From: GCA-2684655 sp045105235
GTDB taxonomy: Bacteria > Planctomycetota > UBA1135 > UBA2386
Assembly: GCA_045105235.1 (NCBI GenBank)
Contig: JBGCDH010000033.1
Location: forward strand, 1-64,000
Length of the DNA: 64,000 bases
Direction: 5' to 3'
Every line of letters begins with the position of its first letter. Positions within the stretch are counted from its first letter, which is position 1. The notes under the pieces are model-generated. The model did no database searches. It was not told the origin of the DNA and saw only the letters and a program-made list of their open reading frames with translations. Both the position numbers and the translations under genes were made by a program. This document shows, in pieces, positions 16,864 through 26,494 of this stretch.

Positions 16864-18036
16864 TCAACGCACCACAAACGTGCACGGCAGGCTCAGCTCA
16901 AGGGCCCCGCTGAACACAACGGCCTGCGCGGTGTAGGTGCTGCCGACAGGAAGCGCCGCGGGCACGCTCAAGCTGCTGGTCACAGCGCCGCTTGGGGGAA
17001 CCGTCACCAGCGGCAAGAACGCGTAGGGAGCCGTGGGGTCGATGCCGAGCGTTCCGAGCGGACTGGGCGTCAAGAATCCGGGCGCACCAATCGCGTGCCA
17101 GACCCGGGCGCCTGCCGGCGCGGACGTCTCGATGTCGAGCGTCTGGCCGGCCACGCAATCGCCCGTCGAGGTTCCCGGCAGCGTCTGCTGCGTGACCGAT
17201 GCCGTTCCGACGATGGTCTGCGCGGCCGACAGCGCCGTCAGCACGACTGCGGGCGCGATCACGATCGTGCCGCCGTTGGCCGTGATCGCCGGGCCGGTTG
17301 GATTGCGCACAAACGAAGCCGATGAGCCAACCAAGCGCAGATCCGATTGGTTGAGCTCGATCGCCGTCGGCGCCCCCCAGTTGGTGTCGAATCGCGGTTC
17401 GACGACGTCCACGACCGAGTTGGTCGCCACCATGCAGGCACCACCGCCCAGCCCGATATGAGTCCGCCCAAGCTGGCAGCGCACCAGTGACACCGTGCTC
17501 GACTGGATCTCGACGGCCGGCGTGCCGTAGGTGTTGAACTCGCGCAACGTGACGTTGTCGGAGTTTGTGATCTTGAGCGCCGAGTGAAACGTCGGGCCGT
17601 TTTCATGCTCGCGCGCCCGCATGCTTTCGAGGTGCACCTGACCCGCACAGTTGTCGACCTCAAAGTAGATGGTGCCGTTCGACACCCGGCCAAAGCCCAC
17701 CATGCGGAACGTGCTCGTCGCGGGCAGGTTCTCGACGCGAAACGGGCTGTTCGAACCGGAGCTGCTGCCGACGAACAGGTCTTCACCGATGATGGTCAGC
17801 CCCTTGTCGGTGGTGAAGCCCTCCGCGACCGGGCCGAGGCTCGGCTGCACCAGGATCGTGTCGCCATCGCTCGCCGCAGCCACGGCGCCGGCAAGCGTCG
17901 TGAAGACGCCCGGGCCCCCGTTGACGTTGACGATCAGCGTCGCCTGCGCAGCCAGATGAGTGTTCGCTGTAAGCAGGCCGGCGCAGAGAAGGCCGGCCTT
18001 GGCGAACCCGAAGAGGGAGTAACGTTGTCTGTTCAT
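16864..18036 (-). CDS. Secreted right-handed beta-helix-like protein (tandem paralogue)
   Basis: 390 residues from ATG 18036, followed by a signal peptide (FAKAGLLCAGLLTANTHLAAQ). It then has LIVNVNGGPGVFTTLAGAVAAASDGDTILVQPS, equivalent to the entry motif of the neighbouring protein, and beta-helix turns to about residue 270. The C-terminal all-beta region carries GDCVAGQTLDIETSAPAG and ends in SLPCTFVVR. It has the same size and order of parts as the 15536-16708 gene, indicating duplication and divergence. Function unknown; extracellular or cell-surface location inferred. Confidence 0.72.
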   Translation of the reverse strand: MNRQRYSLFGFAKAGLLCAGLLTANTHLAAQATLIVNVNGGPGVFTTLAGAVAAASDGDTILVQPSLGPVAEGFTTDKGLTIIGEDLFVGSSSGSNSPFRVENLPATSTFRMVGFGRVSNGTIYFEVDNCAGQVHLESMRAREHENGPTFHSALKITNSDNVTLREFNTYGTPAVEIQSSTVSLVRCQLGRTHIGLGGGACMVATNSVVDVVEPRFDTNWGAPTAIELNQSDLRLVGSSASFVRNPTGPAITANGGTIVIAPAVVLTALSAAQTIVGTASVTQQTLPGTSTGDCVAGQTLDIETSAPAGARVWHAIGAPGFLTPSPLGTLGIDPTAPYAFLPLVTVPPSGAVTSSLSVPAALPVGSTYTAQAVVFSGALELSLPCTFVVR

Positions 18037-18104
18037 CGCGTGTCCTTGCAGCTGCCATAGCAGCCGCGGGAAGCAGGAAGCCAAATACGGGGCCACGCTG
18101 GCTA

Positions 18105-18120
18105 CGAAACGAGCGTTTCG
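18105..18120. promoter_or_regulatory. Short perfect palindrome upstream of a beta-helix gene
   Basis: CGAAACG and CGTTTCG flank a 2-nt centre, about 70 bp before the start of the minus-strand beta-helix gene. It could be an operator or a small hairpin. Nothing links it to a regulator. Confidence 0.25.
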
Positions 18121-18260
18121 CCCCTAGCTCTCGGTAAGGGCGGCAGGGCCGGCGCCGGCAGGAACAGATTCTCGCAACTTGTCCGACGTCGTCAACACGG
18201 CGACAGCGAGGTGCCGGATCGGCGCGACCGAAACTGCGCCCAGTGCCGCCGTCGACAGCC

Positions 18261-19478
18261 CTAGCCGAGACGAGTCTCAACCCGGATCTCGCCGTGCAGC
18301 GTCTTGTGCACCGGACACCGATCGGCAATCTCGACCAGGCGCTGGCGCTGGGCCGCGTCGAGTTCGCCCTCGATGTGCAGCACGCGCGTGATGCGGTCGA
18401 CCTTGCCGTCGCTCGCCCCATCTGGCGCCTCGAAGCCCTCGCAGTCTTCGGCGTGCACGCGGTCGTGCCGGAGTTCGACGGTGACGCGGTCGAGCGCCAG
18501 CTTTTTGTGGCGCGCATACATGCCGAGCGTCATCGACGTGCAGGTGCCCAGCGCCGCCAGCAGCAGGTCATACGGAGTCGGTCCGAGGTCTTCGCCGCCG
18601 ACCTTGCGCGGCTCGTCCGCAAGCCAGTCGTGCCGCCCCGCCGTGCACAGCTGCGTGAAGGAATCGCCGCGCCCCGTGATCCGCACCACGCCGGGCTCGG
18701 TATCGGGATGGTCGAAGTCCGGCAAGTAGCGCTGCGCCCACGAGGAGATCACGTCGGCGACATACTGCGAGTCCTTGCGTCGCGTCAGCAGGTGGTCCGC
18801 GTCGTCGAGCGAGACAAAGCTCTTGGGGTGCGGCAGCTGCGCGTAGATGCGCCGCGCCTGCTCGATCGACACCAGCTCGTCCTCCGGGCTGTGAAGAATC
18901 AGCGTCGCTTTGCCGAGGTCCTTGAGCCGCCCGCGCACGTCCTGCTGCTCGAGATCTTCTAGAAACTGGCTCTGGATCGTGAACGGCCGGCCGGCCAGCG
19001 AAACCCTGGCCTGGCCGTCGCGCCGGATCTGCTCGAGTTCGCCTTCGAGCAAATGGGTGACGTGCTCGGGGTGCGCCGGCGCACCGATCGTCACCACCGC
19101 TTCGATATCCGGCAGCCGGGCAGCCCCCACCAGAACCGCCGCGCCGCCTAGGCTGTGCCCCACGAGCAGCCGCGGCGTTTGGTGCGCGCGGCCAAGCCAC
19201 TCGGCGGCCGCCACCAGGTCATCGACGTTCGACGAGAAGTTTTCGTTGGCGAAGTCGCCGCCGCTATTGCCCAGGCCCGTGAAGTCGAAGCGCAGCACGC
19301 CGAAGCCCTTGGCCGCCAGCGCGCGGCTGATCCGGGTGGCGGCCGCCACGTCCTTGCCGCACGTAAAGCAGTGCGCGAACAGCGCGAACGCGCGCGGCTC
19401 GGCCGGCGGCAGCTCCAGGCGACCGGCCAGGGTCTGGCCGCGGCCGTTGGCAAACTCGACGCGATGGGATCGACTCAT
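18261..19478 (-). CDS. Fused alpha/beta hydrolase - OsmC family protein
   Basis: 405 residues from ATG 19478 (MSRSHRVEF). Residues 1-255 are a serine hydrolase of the alpha/beta fold: nucleophile elbow GHSLGG, FDFTGLGNSGG strand, ILHSPEDELVSIEQA with the acid residue and DDADHLL with the His. Residues about 275-405 are an OsmC domain with GPTPYDLLLAALGTCTSMTL and DRCPVHKTL, the two conserved peroxidatic-type cysteines. OsmC proteins reduce organic peroxides; the fusion is a recognised bacterial architecture. Divergent from transketolase. Confidence 0.9.
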   Translation of the reverse strand: MSRSHRVEFANGRGQTLAGRLELPPAEPRAFALFAHCFTCGKDVAAATRISRALAAKGFGVLRFDFTGLGNSGGDFANENFSSNVDDLVAAAEWLGRAHQTPRLLVGHSLGGAAVLVGAARLPDIEAVVTIGAPAHPEHVTHLLEGELEQIRRDGQARVSLAGRPFTIQSQFLEDLEQQDVRGRLKDLGKATLILHSPEDELVSIEQARRIYAQLPHPKSFVSLDDADHLLTRRKDSQYVADVISSWAQRYLPDFDHPDTEPGVVRITGRGDSFTQLCTAGRHDWLADEPRKVGGEDLGPTPYDLLLAALGTCTSMTLGMYARHKKLALDRVTVELRHDRVHAEDCEGFEAPDGASDGKVDRITRVLHIEGELDAAQRQRLVEIADRCPVHKTLHGEIRVETRLG

Positions 19479-19664
19479 ACCGCGATCGTGGCGCGGACGC
19501 GCCATCACTTCCACGATGCGACGAAGATCCAGGTCAGGCCGCCACTTGCGTCGCGTCGGGGATCGCTTTCCACATTTGCACAAGGGCCCGCAGCCGGCGC
19601 TCGCACGACAACGGCAAACTGCGCAGTGAAACCGCAGCCACAACGCCGGTAGCATGCCGGCCAC

Positions 19665-21641
19665 ATGACCGCGACCCAGCAGGACCTCACCACCGTCGCC
19701 AACACCATCCGGGGGCTCGCGATCGACGCGGTCCAGCAGGCCAATTCAGGCCACCCCGGCATGCCCATGGGCATGGCCGACGCCGCCGCCGTGCTGTGGA
19801 CCGAGTTTTTGCGCTGGTCGCCGGAAGAGCCGGAATGGGCCGGTCGCGACCGCTTTGTGCTGTCGGGCGGCCACGGCTCGATGCTGCTCTACTCGCTGCT
19901 GCACCTCGCGGACTACCCGGTGTCGCTCGACGACCTCAAGCAGTTTCGTCAGCTGCACAGCAAGACGCCAGGCCACCCCGAGCTCGGCGACACCGTCGGC
20001 GTCGAGACCACAACCGGGCCGCTCGGCCAGGGCTTTGCCAACGCCGTCGGCATGGCCGTGGCCAGCAAGATGGCCGCATCCCGCATGGGCACGGACCTGC
20101 TGCACGCGCGCGTCTTTGTCACCGTCGGCGACGGCGACTTGATGGAGGGCATCAGCTACGAAGCCGCAGGCCTGGCGGGCCACCTGGCGCTCGACAACCT
20201 GGTGTGCCTGTTTGACGACAACGACATCACGATCGAAGGCAAGACCGAGCTCGCCACCGGCGAAAACATCCAGCAGCGCTTTGAAGCGCAGGGCTGGCGG
20301 GTGCTGCGATGCGACGGGCACGACACCGACGACGTGCGCAAAGCGCTGACAGCCGCCACCGCCGGCGGCAACCAGCCGACGCTGATCTGCTGCAAGACCA
20401 CGATCGGCAAGGGCAGCCCCAACAAGGCCAATACGCACGGCGTGCACGGCGCGCCACTCGGCGCCGAAGAAGTCGCGTTGACCAAGCAGGCGCTTGGGCT
20501 GCCGAGCGACGGCTTCTTTGTCGACGAGCGCGCCCGCGAAGTCTTCCGCATGGCCAAGGCGCAAAACGAGGCGCACCGCAAGCAGTGGCACCAGGAGTTC
20601 GTTGCGTGGCAAAACGCGCACCCCGCGGAGGCCGCGACTTGGGCTCGAATGCAAAAGGACGAGGCCCCGGCCGACCTGTTGCAGCAGCTCGTCGCAGCCG
20701 CCGGCGATGATCCGGCCGCAACCCGCGCCATCTCGGGCAAGGTGATCCAAAAGGCCGCCGAGCTGATGCCCGGCATGGTCAGCGGCAGCGCCGACCTCGA
20801 TCCTTCGTGCAAGACCGCCATCAAGGCCGATGGCTCGTTCACGCGAAGCGACCGCTCGGGCCGCACGCTGCACTACGGCATCCGCGAGCACGGCATGGGC
20901 GCGGTCCTCAACGGCATTGCGCTCTACGGCGGCTTCCGACCGGCCGGCAGCACGTTCTTGGTCTTTGCCGACTACATGCGCACGCCGATGCGTCTGGCGG
21001 CGCTGATGAAGATCGCGTCGACGTTTGTGTTCACGCACGACAGCCTGATGGTCGGCGAAGACGGCCCGACCCACCAGCCGGTTGAGCACCTGGCCACGCT
21101 GCGCGCGATCCCGAACCTGCACGTGTTTCGGCCGGCGGACGGCATCGAGACCGCGGCTGCGTGGACGCACGCGCTGACGCGCAAGGACGGCCCGGTGACG
21201 CTGTCGCTGACGCGCCAGGGCCTGCCCAGCCTGCCGCACGCGAGCAGCTGGCAGGCCGACGAAGCGATGCGCGGCGGCTACCTGCTGGTCGATGCCGCCG
21301 ACGCCAAGGCGACCATCTGCGCAACCGGCGCCGAAGTCTCGCTGGCGGTCGAAGCCGCCAAGCTCCTCGCAGCCGACGGCACGCCGACCCGCGTCGTCTC
21401 GATTCCGTGCCTGGAGCTCTTCCACGAGCAGGACGACAGCTACATCCACGGCGTGCTCGGCGATGCGCCGCGCTTTGCCGTCGAGATGGGCCGCCCGGAA
21501 TGGTGGTGCCAGCTAACCGGCCGCCTCGACCGCTGCATCGGCCACAGCGGCTTCGGAGCATCGGCGCCCGGCAAGCACCTCGCCGAGCACTTCGGCTTCA
21601 CGCCGGAGAACGTCGCGGCGCGCGTCAAGTCCGCGCTCTGA
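19665..21641 (+). CDS. tkt: Transketolase
   Basis: 658 residues, full length. Thiamine-diphosphate enzyme of the pentose phosphate and Calvin-type pathways, moving two-carbon units between sugar phosphates. Motifs: NSGHPGMPMGMADAAAVLW, GHGSMLLYSLLHL, GPLGQGFANAVGMA, TPP-binding GDGDLMEGISYEAAG followed by DDNDITIEG, and the pyrimidine-domain Glu in YGIREHGMGAVLNG. Single gene with 186 bp to the divergent hydrolase-OsmC gene. Confidence 0.97.
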   Translation: MTATQQDLTTVANTIRGLAIDAVQQANSGHPGMPMGMADAAAVLWTEFLRWSPEEPEWAGRDRFVLSGGHGSMLLYSLLHLADYPVSLDDLKQFRQLHSKTPGHPELGDTVGVETTTGPLGQGFANAVGMAVASKMAASRMGTDLLHARVFVTVGDGDLMEGISYEAAGLAGHLALDNLVCLFDDNDITIEGKTELATGENIQQRFEAQGWRVLRCDGHDTDDVRKALTAATAGGNQPTLICCKTTIGKGSPNKANTHGVHGAPLGAEEVALTKQALGLPSDGFFVDERAREVFRMAKAQNEAHRKQWHQEFVAWQNAHPAEAATWARMQKDEAPADLLQQLVAAAGDDPAATRAISGKVIQKAAELMPGMVSGSADLDPSCKTAIKADGSFTRSDRSGRTLHYGIREHGMGAVLNGIALYGGFRPAGSTFLVFADYMRTPMRLAALMKIASTFVFTHDSLMVGEDGPTHQPVEHLATLRAIPNLHVFRPADGIETAAAWTHALTRKDGPVTLSLTRQGLPSLPHASSWQADEAMRGGYLLVDAADAKATICATGAEVSLAVEAAKLLAADGTPTRVVSIPCLELFHEQDDSYIHGVLGDAPRFAVEMGRPEWWCQLTGRLDRCIGHSGFGASAPGKHLAEHFGFTPENVAARVKSAL

Positions 21642-21689
21642 GCGCCGGCAGTCGATACGCCTAGAAGTCGCGCCTCCGAGCCCCACGAC

Positions 21690-21780
21690 GCGGCGATGCT
21701 CTTCGCGGACGTGTTCACCGCGGACGTGCACTCCGCGGTCGCTTCCTCCGCGGCCGTGCACCCCAAAGCGGTGCGCCCAG
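21690..21780 (+). repeat. Degenerate direct repeats between tkt and a convergent gene
   Basis: Imperfect copies of a unit around ccgcggacgtgcactccgcg (caccgcggacgtg, actccgcggtcg, tcctccgcggccgtg) fill the space between two convergent genes. No gene or clear terminator is seen. Confidence 0.5.
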
Positions 21781-21791
21781 ACGTAGTGAAC

Positions 21792-22877
21792 TCAGAAGTG
21801 CACGTAGGTCACGGCATTGCTGATCTGCAGACCGCGAACGGCGTCGAAGCACGCCCCTTGCCACGCAACCCGCAGGCCGCGCACCGCAAACGTCAGCGGC
21901 ACCGTGTAGGTAGCGCCAAGGGGCGTATGGAGCGGGCCCACACTCTGCAGCAGCGCGCCGTCCAGCGGCAGCAGCACGGGCTCCGGCAGTCCGACAGCCG
22001 TCGTAGCCCGAGCCGCCGGGCCAAGCCAAAGGGCACCAAAGCTGTTCGCCGGGCCGGTCAGCGTTCCCGAGGCCAGTCCGCCAAAGCCCATACCGGCATC
22101 GGCAGCAAGCTTGGGCATTTCCGGCATGGAGACGGCGATCCCTGCGGCGAACGTCTGGCCGAAGCTCATGACGGAGACCGACGGGTCGATGCGGACCGTT
22201 CCAACACCGCCAACCACCGGCCCCAAGGTTGTGCCCACGGTCGTGCCCGAGAGGATGCGCAACGCGCTGTTGGCCAGTGAGGCGGCCACAAACGACCCAT
22301 TGACACTGCTATCCGCGATTTGCACCTGACTGTCCGTCGCCGACAGCGGCGAAAACCCCGTCAGTTCACAGCCGCTCATTTGCACGGCGCCGCTCGTCAC
22401 CACGACGCCAGCGAAAAGACGGCTCTCGCGCAGCCGAACATCGTCACAAGCCGTGCATCGCAGCCGCGTCTCGGACTGCAAGACGCAGCCATCGAGCAAG
22501 ACCGTGCCTTCACAGTCGACCAACGACACGTTGCGGCCCCCAATGCTGTTGAGCTCCATCACGCGGATCGTGACCTGCTGGCCCACTCCGAGCGACGTCA
22601 CCGTGGCGACATCACCGAGGTCGCTTACGACAACATTGTGATCACAGAGGATCGTCAGGCTCTTGCCGTCAATCGTGAACGGCGTGTAGACGCCCGCGCG
22701 AACCAGCAGTATCGATCCATCCGGAGCCACGGCCGTCGCCGTAGCGATGCTCTGGTAGACACCGGCCCCGCCTGCTGGGTCAACGACAAACGTCTGTGCG
22801 GCCGCGCCCCGCATGAGCAGCAGTGCCAGCAGCAACGCTGAGAACGCGCTCCAACCTCGATTCTTGTGCGTTGCCAT
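21792..22877 (-). CDS. Secreted beta-helix-like protein with C-terminal beta domain
   Basis: 361 residues from ATG 22877 (AGAGG upstream). Signal peptide FSALLLALLLMRGAAAQ, then FVVDPAGGAGVYQSIATATAVAPDGSILLV and VYTPFTIDGKSLTI, the repeated entry motif of this protein family. The C-terminal part has the recurrent domain features SFGALWLGPAARAT, LPEPVLLPLDGALL and ISNAVTYVHF. Similar domains end other secreted proteins in this window, so it may be a sorting or attachment module. No enzymatic motif found. Confidence 0.72.
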   Translation of the reverse strand: MATHKNRGWSAFSALLLALLLMRGAAAQTFVVDPAGGAGVYQSIATATAVAPDGSILLVRAGVYTPFTIDGKSLTILCDHNVVVSDLGDVATVTSLGVGQQVTIRVMELNSIGGRNVSLVDCEGTVLLDGCVLQSETRLRCTACDDVRLRESRLFAGVVVTSGAVQMSGCELTGFSPLSATDSQVQIADSSVNGSFVAASLANSALRILSGTTVGTTLGPVVGGVGTVRIDPSVSVMSFGQTFAAGIAVSMPEMPKLAADAGMGFGGLASGTLTGPANSFGALWLGPAARATTAVGLPEPVLLPLDGALLQSVGPLHTPLGATYTVPLTFAVRGLRVAWQGACFDAVRGLQISNAVTYVHF

Positions 22878-22940
22878 TCGCCTCTCTTTTCTTGAACGTC
22901 TGCTGTCAGAACCAGCGTAGCGCATCCGCCGACAAGGACA

Positions 22941-23942
22941 TCAAAGCGCCACGCGCTCCCCCATCTCGGCGACGGCAAAGCCACGCTCTCGGATTTCGGC
23001 GCGCAGCTTCGCATCGTGCAGCGCCGGATTGGTGTGGTTGAGATGCAGGAAGCGCAACGCCCCCGGGCGGGCCTTGGCGAACTCCTGAAGCCGGTCCATA
23101 GTGCGCGTCATCAGCGGGTGCGGGATCTCATCCAGCGAGCGCCCGGGCAGCTCGCTGCCGTCGTAGAACGTCGCGTCGAGATAGGCGACATCGACGCCGT
23201 CCAGCAAACGCTCCAGCAGGCCCGGCTGCTTCTCCCACGCATCGACGTCGGGCACAAACAGCACACGCCGGTTCGGACCCTCGATGCGGTAGGCCATCGT
23301 GTCCGAGTATTCGTCGCGGTGCGGCACTGCCAGCGCCTGCACACGGATGCCCGGCCACGGCTCGAACGTCGCACCGACTTCAAACGCGCGCGGCTCGATT
23401 TGCTCCAGCGCGACGAGCTGCTGCCACGGTCCATGCTCCGCCAGGTAATCGGCGAAGCGAGGCGAGCACCAGACCGGCAGGTTCTTGGCGCCAACAACCT
23501 CGCGGCCAAACAGCGCCAGGCCGAGGTAGTGACCGATATGCGCGTGCGTAACCAAAACAGCGTCGACCGGCTGCCGGCCGCGGCCGCGAACGTCGGCGAG
23601 CTGATGCAGGAGAGCCGTTTGCTCCTCGATGCGCGGAGTGGCTTCGACCAGCAGCAGCTTGGCCTCCGCACCACGGCGGTCGACCAATCCTAGGCACGCA
23701 GGGTATTCGACGCGGCCAGTGGCCCGCGCCGACGTGCAGCAGTCCTTGTCACAACCGAGGTGCGGCAGGCCACCATCCTGGGCGACACCGAGCACGAACA
23801 GCGCGACGCTGGCCGGCTCGACCGCTGTCGTCCGCGGCGGCGGCGGCGCATGCGCCGCCGCCGCGCAGCCCGCGACGAACACCGCCAGAAGTGCCAAGAG
23901 TGCCCGCGCACACGAAAGCGAACCACGATGGCTACGACGCAT
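22941..23942 (-). CDS. PqqB-like metallo-beta-lactamase-fold lipoprotein
   Basis: 333 residues from ATG 23942; signal with lipobox LLALLAVFVAGC then an Ala/Pro linker. LGVAQDGGLPHLGCDKDCC resembles the N-terminus of PqqB-type proteins, with clustered cysteines. The metal motif reads THAHIGH (Gly where classical HxHxDH has Asp); downstream metal-ligand candidates are AVPHRDEYSD, LFVPDVDAWE and FLHLNHTNPAL. Likely a periplasmic or outer-membrane-attached hydrolase of unknown substrate; no other pqq genes are present, so a PQQ role is not supported. Divergent from the next gene across 104 bp. Confidence 0.75.
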   Translation of the reverse strand: MRRSHRGSLSCARALLALLAVFVAGCAAAAHAPPPPRTTAVEPASVALFVLGVAQDGGLPHLGCDKDCCTSARATGRVEYPACLGLVDRRGAEAKLLLVEATPRIEEQTALLHQLADVRGRGRQPVDAVLVTHAHIGHYLGLALFGREVVGAKNLPVWCSPRFADYLAEHGPWQQLVALEQIEPRAFEVGATFEPWPGIRVQALAVPHRDEYSDTMAYRIEGPNRRVLFVPDVDAWEKQPGLLERLLDGVDVAYLDATFYDGSELPGRSLDEIPHPLMTRTMDRLQEFAKARPGALRFLHLNHTNPALHDAKLRAEIRERGFAVAEMGERVAL

Positions 23943-24046
23943 ATCGCAGAGCTTCGCACGTGGCGCACGGAGAAGCACGCGAGGAGCTAAGCACGGAGCG
24001 AACAACGCTCCCCGCAGGGCTGCCGCAATATCGATACGCTTCGCAC

Positions 24047-26476
24047 ATGCTCACCAACCGAATGCACAAGCACCAGAACCGAATGGTGTCCGCCGCGCTG
24101 GCCCTTGCCGCCATCTTGGTCAGCACGCTCTCGGCACAGCATCCCTATTTGGGGCAACGTCCAACTTCGATGCGCGGCCAGCTCGTCGACGCTTCTGGAC
24201 GCCCGATCCGCGACGCTGCGATCGCGTTCGTCGGGCCCGCATGGACGACCGCAAGCGTGCGCGCCGCCCCACACGCGACCAGCGCCGGCGACGGCCGGTT
24301 CGAACTGCCGCTGACTCCTGGCCAGCAACTCGCAGACGCTGAAGCGATCGTCATCGCAGCTACCGGCAAGGCAACCGTCGTGCTGCACCCACCTTTGAAC
24401 ATGGGTCACACGTTTCGAGAGCTGCTTGGCACACCCGAGGACCTCGGCGTGCTGTTGCTGCAGGACGGCGCAACCGTGCGCGGCAAGGTGCGAAGCCAAC
24501 GAGCCAAGGCACTCGCACAGGCAGGCGTCAGCGCCTACAGCGCGCTACAAGAACTCGTCGGCCTGCACGGCGCCTGGGAGCAAGCGCAGGAATCACGCGC
24601 AGCGTGCGATGCAACCGGCTCGTTCATCCTGGCCGGCACCACCGAACGCGGCATCGTGCTGCAGGCGCGCTGCGCGGGCTACTCGCAACAGCGACGGCAC
24701 ACGAAAAGCGCGCAGGAGTTCTGTTTGTTCGAAATGGAGCCAAGCGGAATGGTGCGTGGTCAGCTCGTTCATCCGGCGAGCCAAGAACCCCTCGGCGCTG
24801 GCCTGGCCTGGCTTGACTATGGCCACCAAGACCATGGCCACCAAAGACAACGACGCGTGCGAACCGATGCCGAGGGCCGATTCGTGCTCGGCATCGACCT
24901 ACCGGGCCCCTTCACGGTCTGTGCCCGCGATCTCTACCACCCCGACAGCGCGGCGATTGGGCGATCCACGCGGCTCGACGGGCCGGTGGATGACGTTGCC
25001 CTGTCGGTCCCAGCAACCGAATCCATCACCGTCGACGTCCGTTCTGACGACGATGGCAGCCCCATCCAAGGCGCCCACGTATACCTCAGATGGGCCCGGC
25101 CCCAGCTGCAGGCGATGACACCGCTACGTGTCCTTCGCGGCAACCGCCGCGCAATCAGCAATGCAACCGGCGAAGCCACGGCGCCCGCGCCCGTCGACGG
25201 CCAGGCATCTGGCTTCTTGCTCGTGCTCGCGAAGGGATATGCGCCGAAGATGGTGCGCGGCATTGTTTCGATCGAGGCCGGCGAACACCTGCGGGTCGCA
25301 CTCACCACCGGCAAAAGAATCACCGGCGTCGTGCGCGACTCTGCCAACGAGCCCGTTGCCGACGCGCGCGTCGCTTCCGCCCCGGAAAACGGCAGCAGCT
25401 TCTTTGGGCTACCACTCGGCCCCAGCTACGCCACGACGACCGACGCCAGTGGCCGCTTCGAGTTTGTGTCGATGGCACCCGGCAACGTTCGTCTCTACGC
25501 CAGCGCCAAAGATCACGGCGACAGCAAGGTCCAGGAGCTGCAGCTCGACGGCAGCGGCGTCGACGGCAGCATCACCATCCGGTTTGCGAACGGCTCAAAG
25601 CAACACGGTCACCTCCTGAAGGGTCGCTTGCTGGGCAAGCTGCCAGGCACAAAGTTTGGCGCCGGATGGCAGCTGCGCACGCACCCAGGTGACTCGCATC
25701 CTCTCGAGGACCTGCAAGCCGTATCGCATCACTGGCGGGACACGCTCTATGCGGTGGCGAGCGACGGATCCTTCTCGCTACCCGCCGCCGTCGCCGGCGA
25801 CAGCATGCAGCTGATCCTGCCATGCGCACAAGCGACGAGCGGTCGTCGGATCGTGCCCTTGGGCCTCGCCACCATCGGCTCCGCCAACCTCAAGCTTCGC
25901 CTTCCCAAGGCGCTGGACACGCTGCACGGCCGCGTGCGCGGCACCAACGGACATCCACTGCAAAACTTAGCCGTCGTGCTCGACGACACAGACTTCATGT
26001 TCCAGCCCTACGCCGCCGTAATGGTGGATGATGACGGCAGCTTCTCGCTGCCGCGCATGCTGCCGGTCTGCTCTCTACGAGTCGTCGACGTTTCAACAGG
26101 CGTCGTGCTGGTCGACACGTTCGTCGAGCCAAAGCACCGCAATCGCGATCCAATCAAGCTGCAAGTAACGTCGCAGCCACTGCGAATCGAAGTCGTCAGC
26201 GACGAAGCGCTCTACGGCTTCGGCATCCGCATCGACGCGTTGGCGCCCAACTCGATGGCCGCATTCGGTCAGGAGCTTGCAATCGCCGAGCGAGACCTCG
26301 CACTGGGGCTGCACTTGGCCGAAGGCCAACGCAGCTTTGACATCCGCGTGCCCCTGGTCCCTCTGCGGATCGGGCTCGTCACCAGCGAAAATGGCGTGGT
26401 CGTCGAACATGCGTCGGTCGATCTGTCACAAGCACAGATCGAAGCCGGCCAGCGCACGGTCACCCTGCGCAAGTAG
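24047..26476 (+). CDS. Large secreted protein with carboxypeptidase-regulatory-like repeats
   Basis: 809 residues from ATG 24047, chosen because a signal peptide follows (MVSAALALAAILVSTLSAQ). Several segments fit the carboxypeptidase D regulatory-like fold, with typical phrases such as MRGQLVDASGRPIRDAAIAF, GRFELPL, ITGVVRDSANEPVADARVAS, GRFEFVSMAPGNVRLYA and LHGRVRGTNGHPLQNLAVVL, spaced roughly 80-120 residues apart. Such beta-sandwich repeats usually act in surface attachment or sensing rather than catalysis. A short duplication gives GHQDHGHQ near 24825. It ends 18 bp before a MITE-like element. Confidence 0.78.
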   Translation: MLTNRMHKHQNRMVSAALALAAILVSTLSAQHPYLGQRPTSMRGQLVDASGRPIRDAAIAFVGPAWTTASVRAAPHATSAGDGRFELPLTPGQQLADAEAIVIAATGKATVVLHPPLNMGHTFRELLGTPEDLGVLLLQDGATVRGKVRSQRAKALAQAGVSAYSALQELVGLHGAWEQAQESRAACDATGSFILAGTTERGIVLQARCAGYSQQRRHTKSAQEFCLFEMEPSGMVRGQLVHPASQEPLGAGLAWLDYGHQDHGHQRQRRVRTDAEGRFVLGIDLPGPFTVCARDLYHPDSAAIGRSTRLDGPVDDVALSVPATESITVDVRSDDDGSPIQGAHVYLRWARPQLQAMTPLRVLRGNRRAISNATGEATAPAPVDGQASGFLLVLAKGYAPKMVRGIVSIEAGEHLRVALTTGKRITGVVRDSANEPVADARVASAPENGSSFFGLPLGPSYATTTDASGRFEFVSMAPGNVRLYASAKDHGDSKVQELQLDGSGVDGSITIRFANGSKQHGHLLKGRLLGKLPGTKFGAGWQLRTHPGDSHPLEDLQAVSHHWRDTLYAVASDGSFSLPAAVAGDSMQLILPCAQATSGRRIVPLGLATIGSANLKLRLPKALDTLHGRVRGTNGHPLQNLAVVLDDTDFMFQPYAAVMVDDDGSFSLPRMLPVCSLRVVDVSTGVVLVDTFVEPKHRNRDPIKLQVTSQPLRIEVVSDEALYGFGIRIDALAPNSMAAFGQELAIAERDLALGLHLAEGQRSFDIRVPLVPLRIGLVTSENGVVVEHASVDLSQAQIEAGQRTVTLRK

Positions 26477-26494
26477 ACGAGGCCAGGGCACCCG

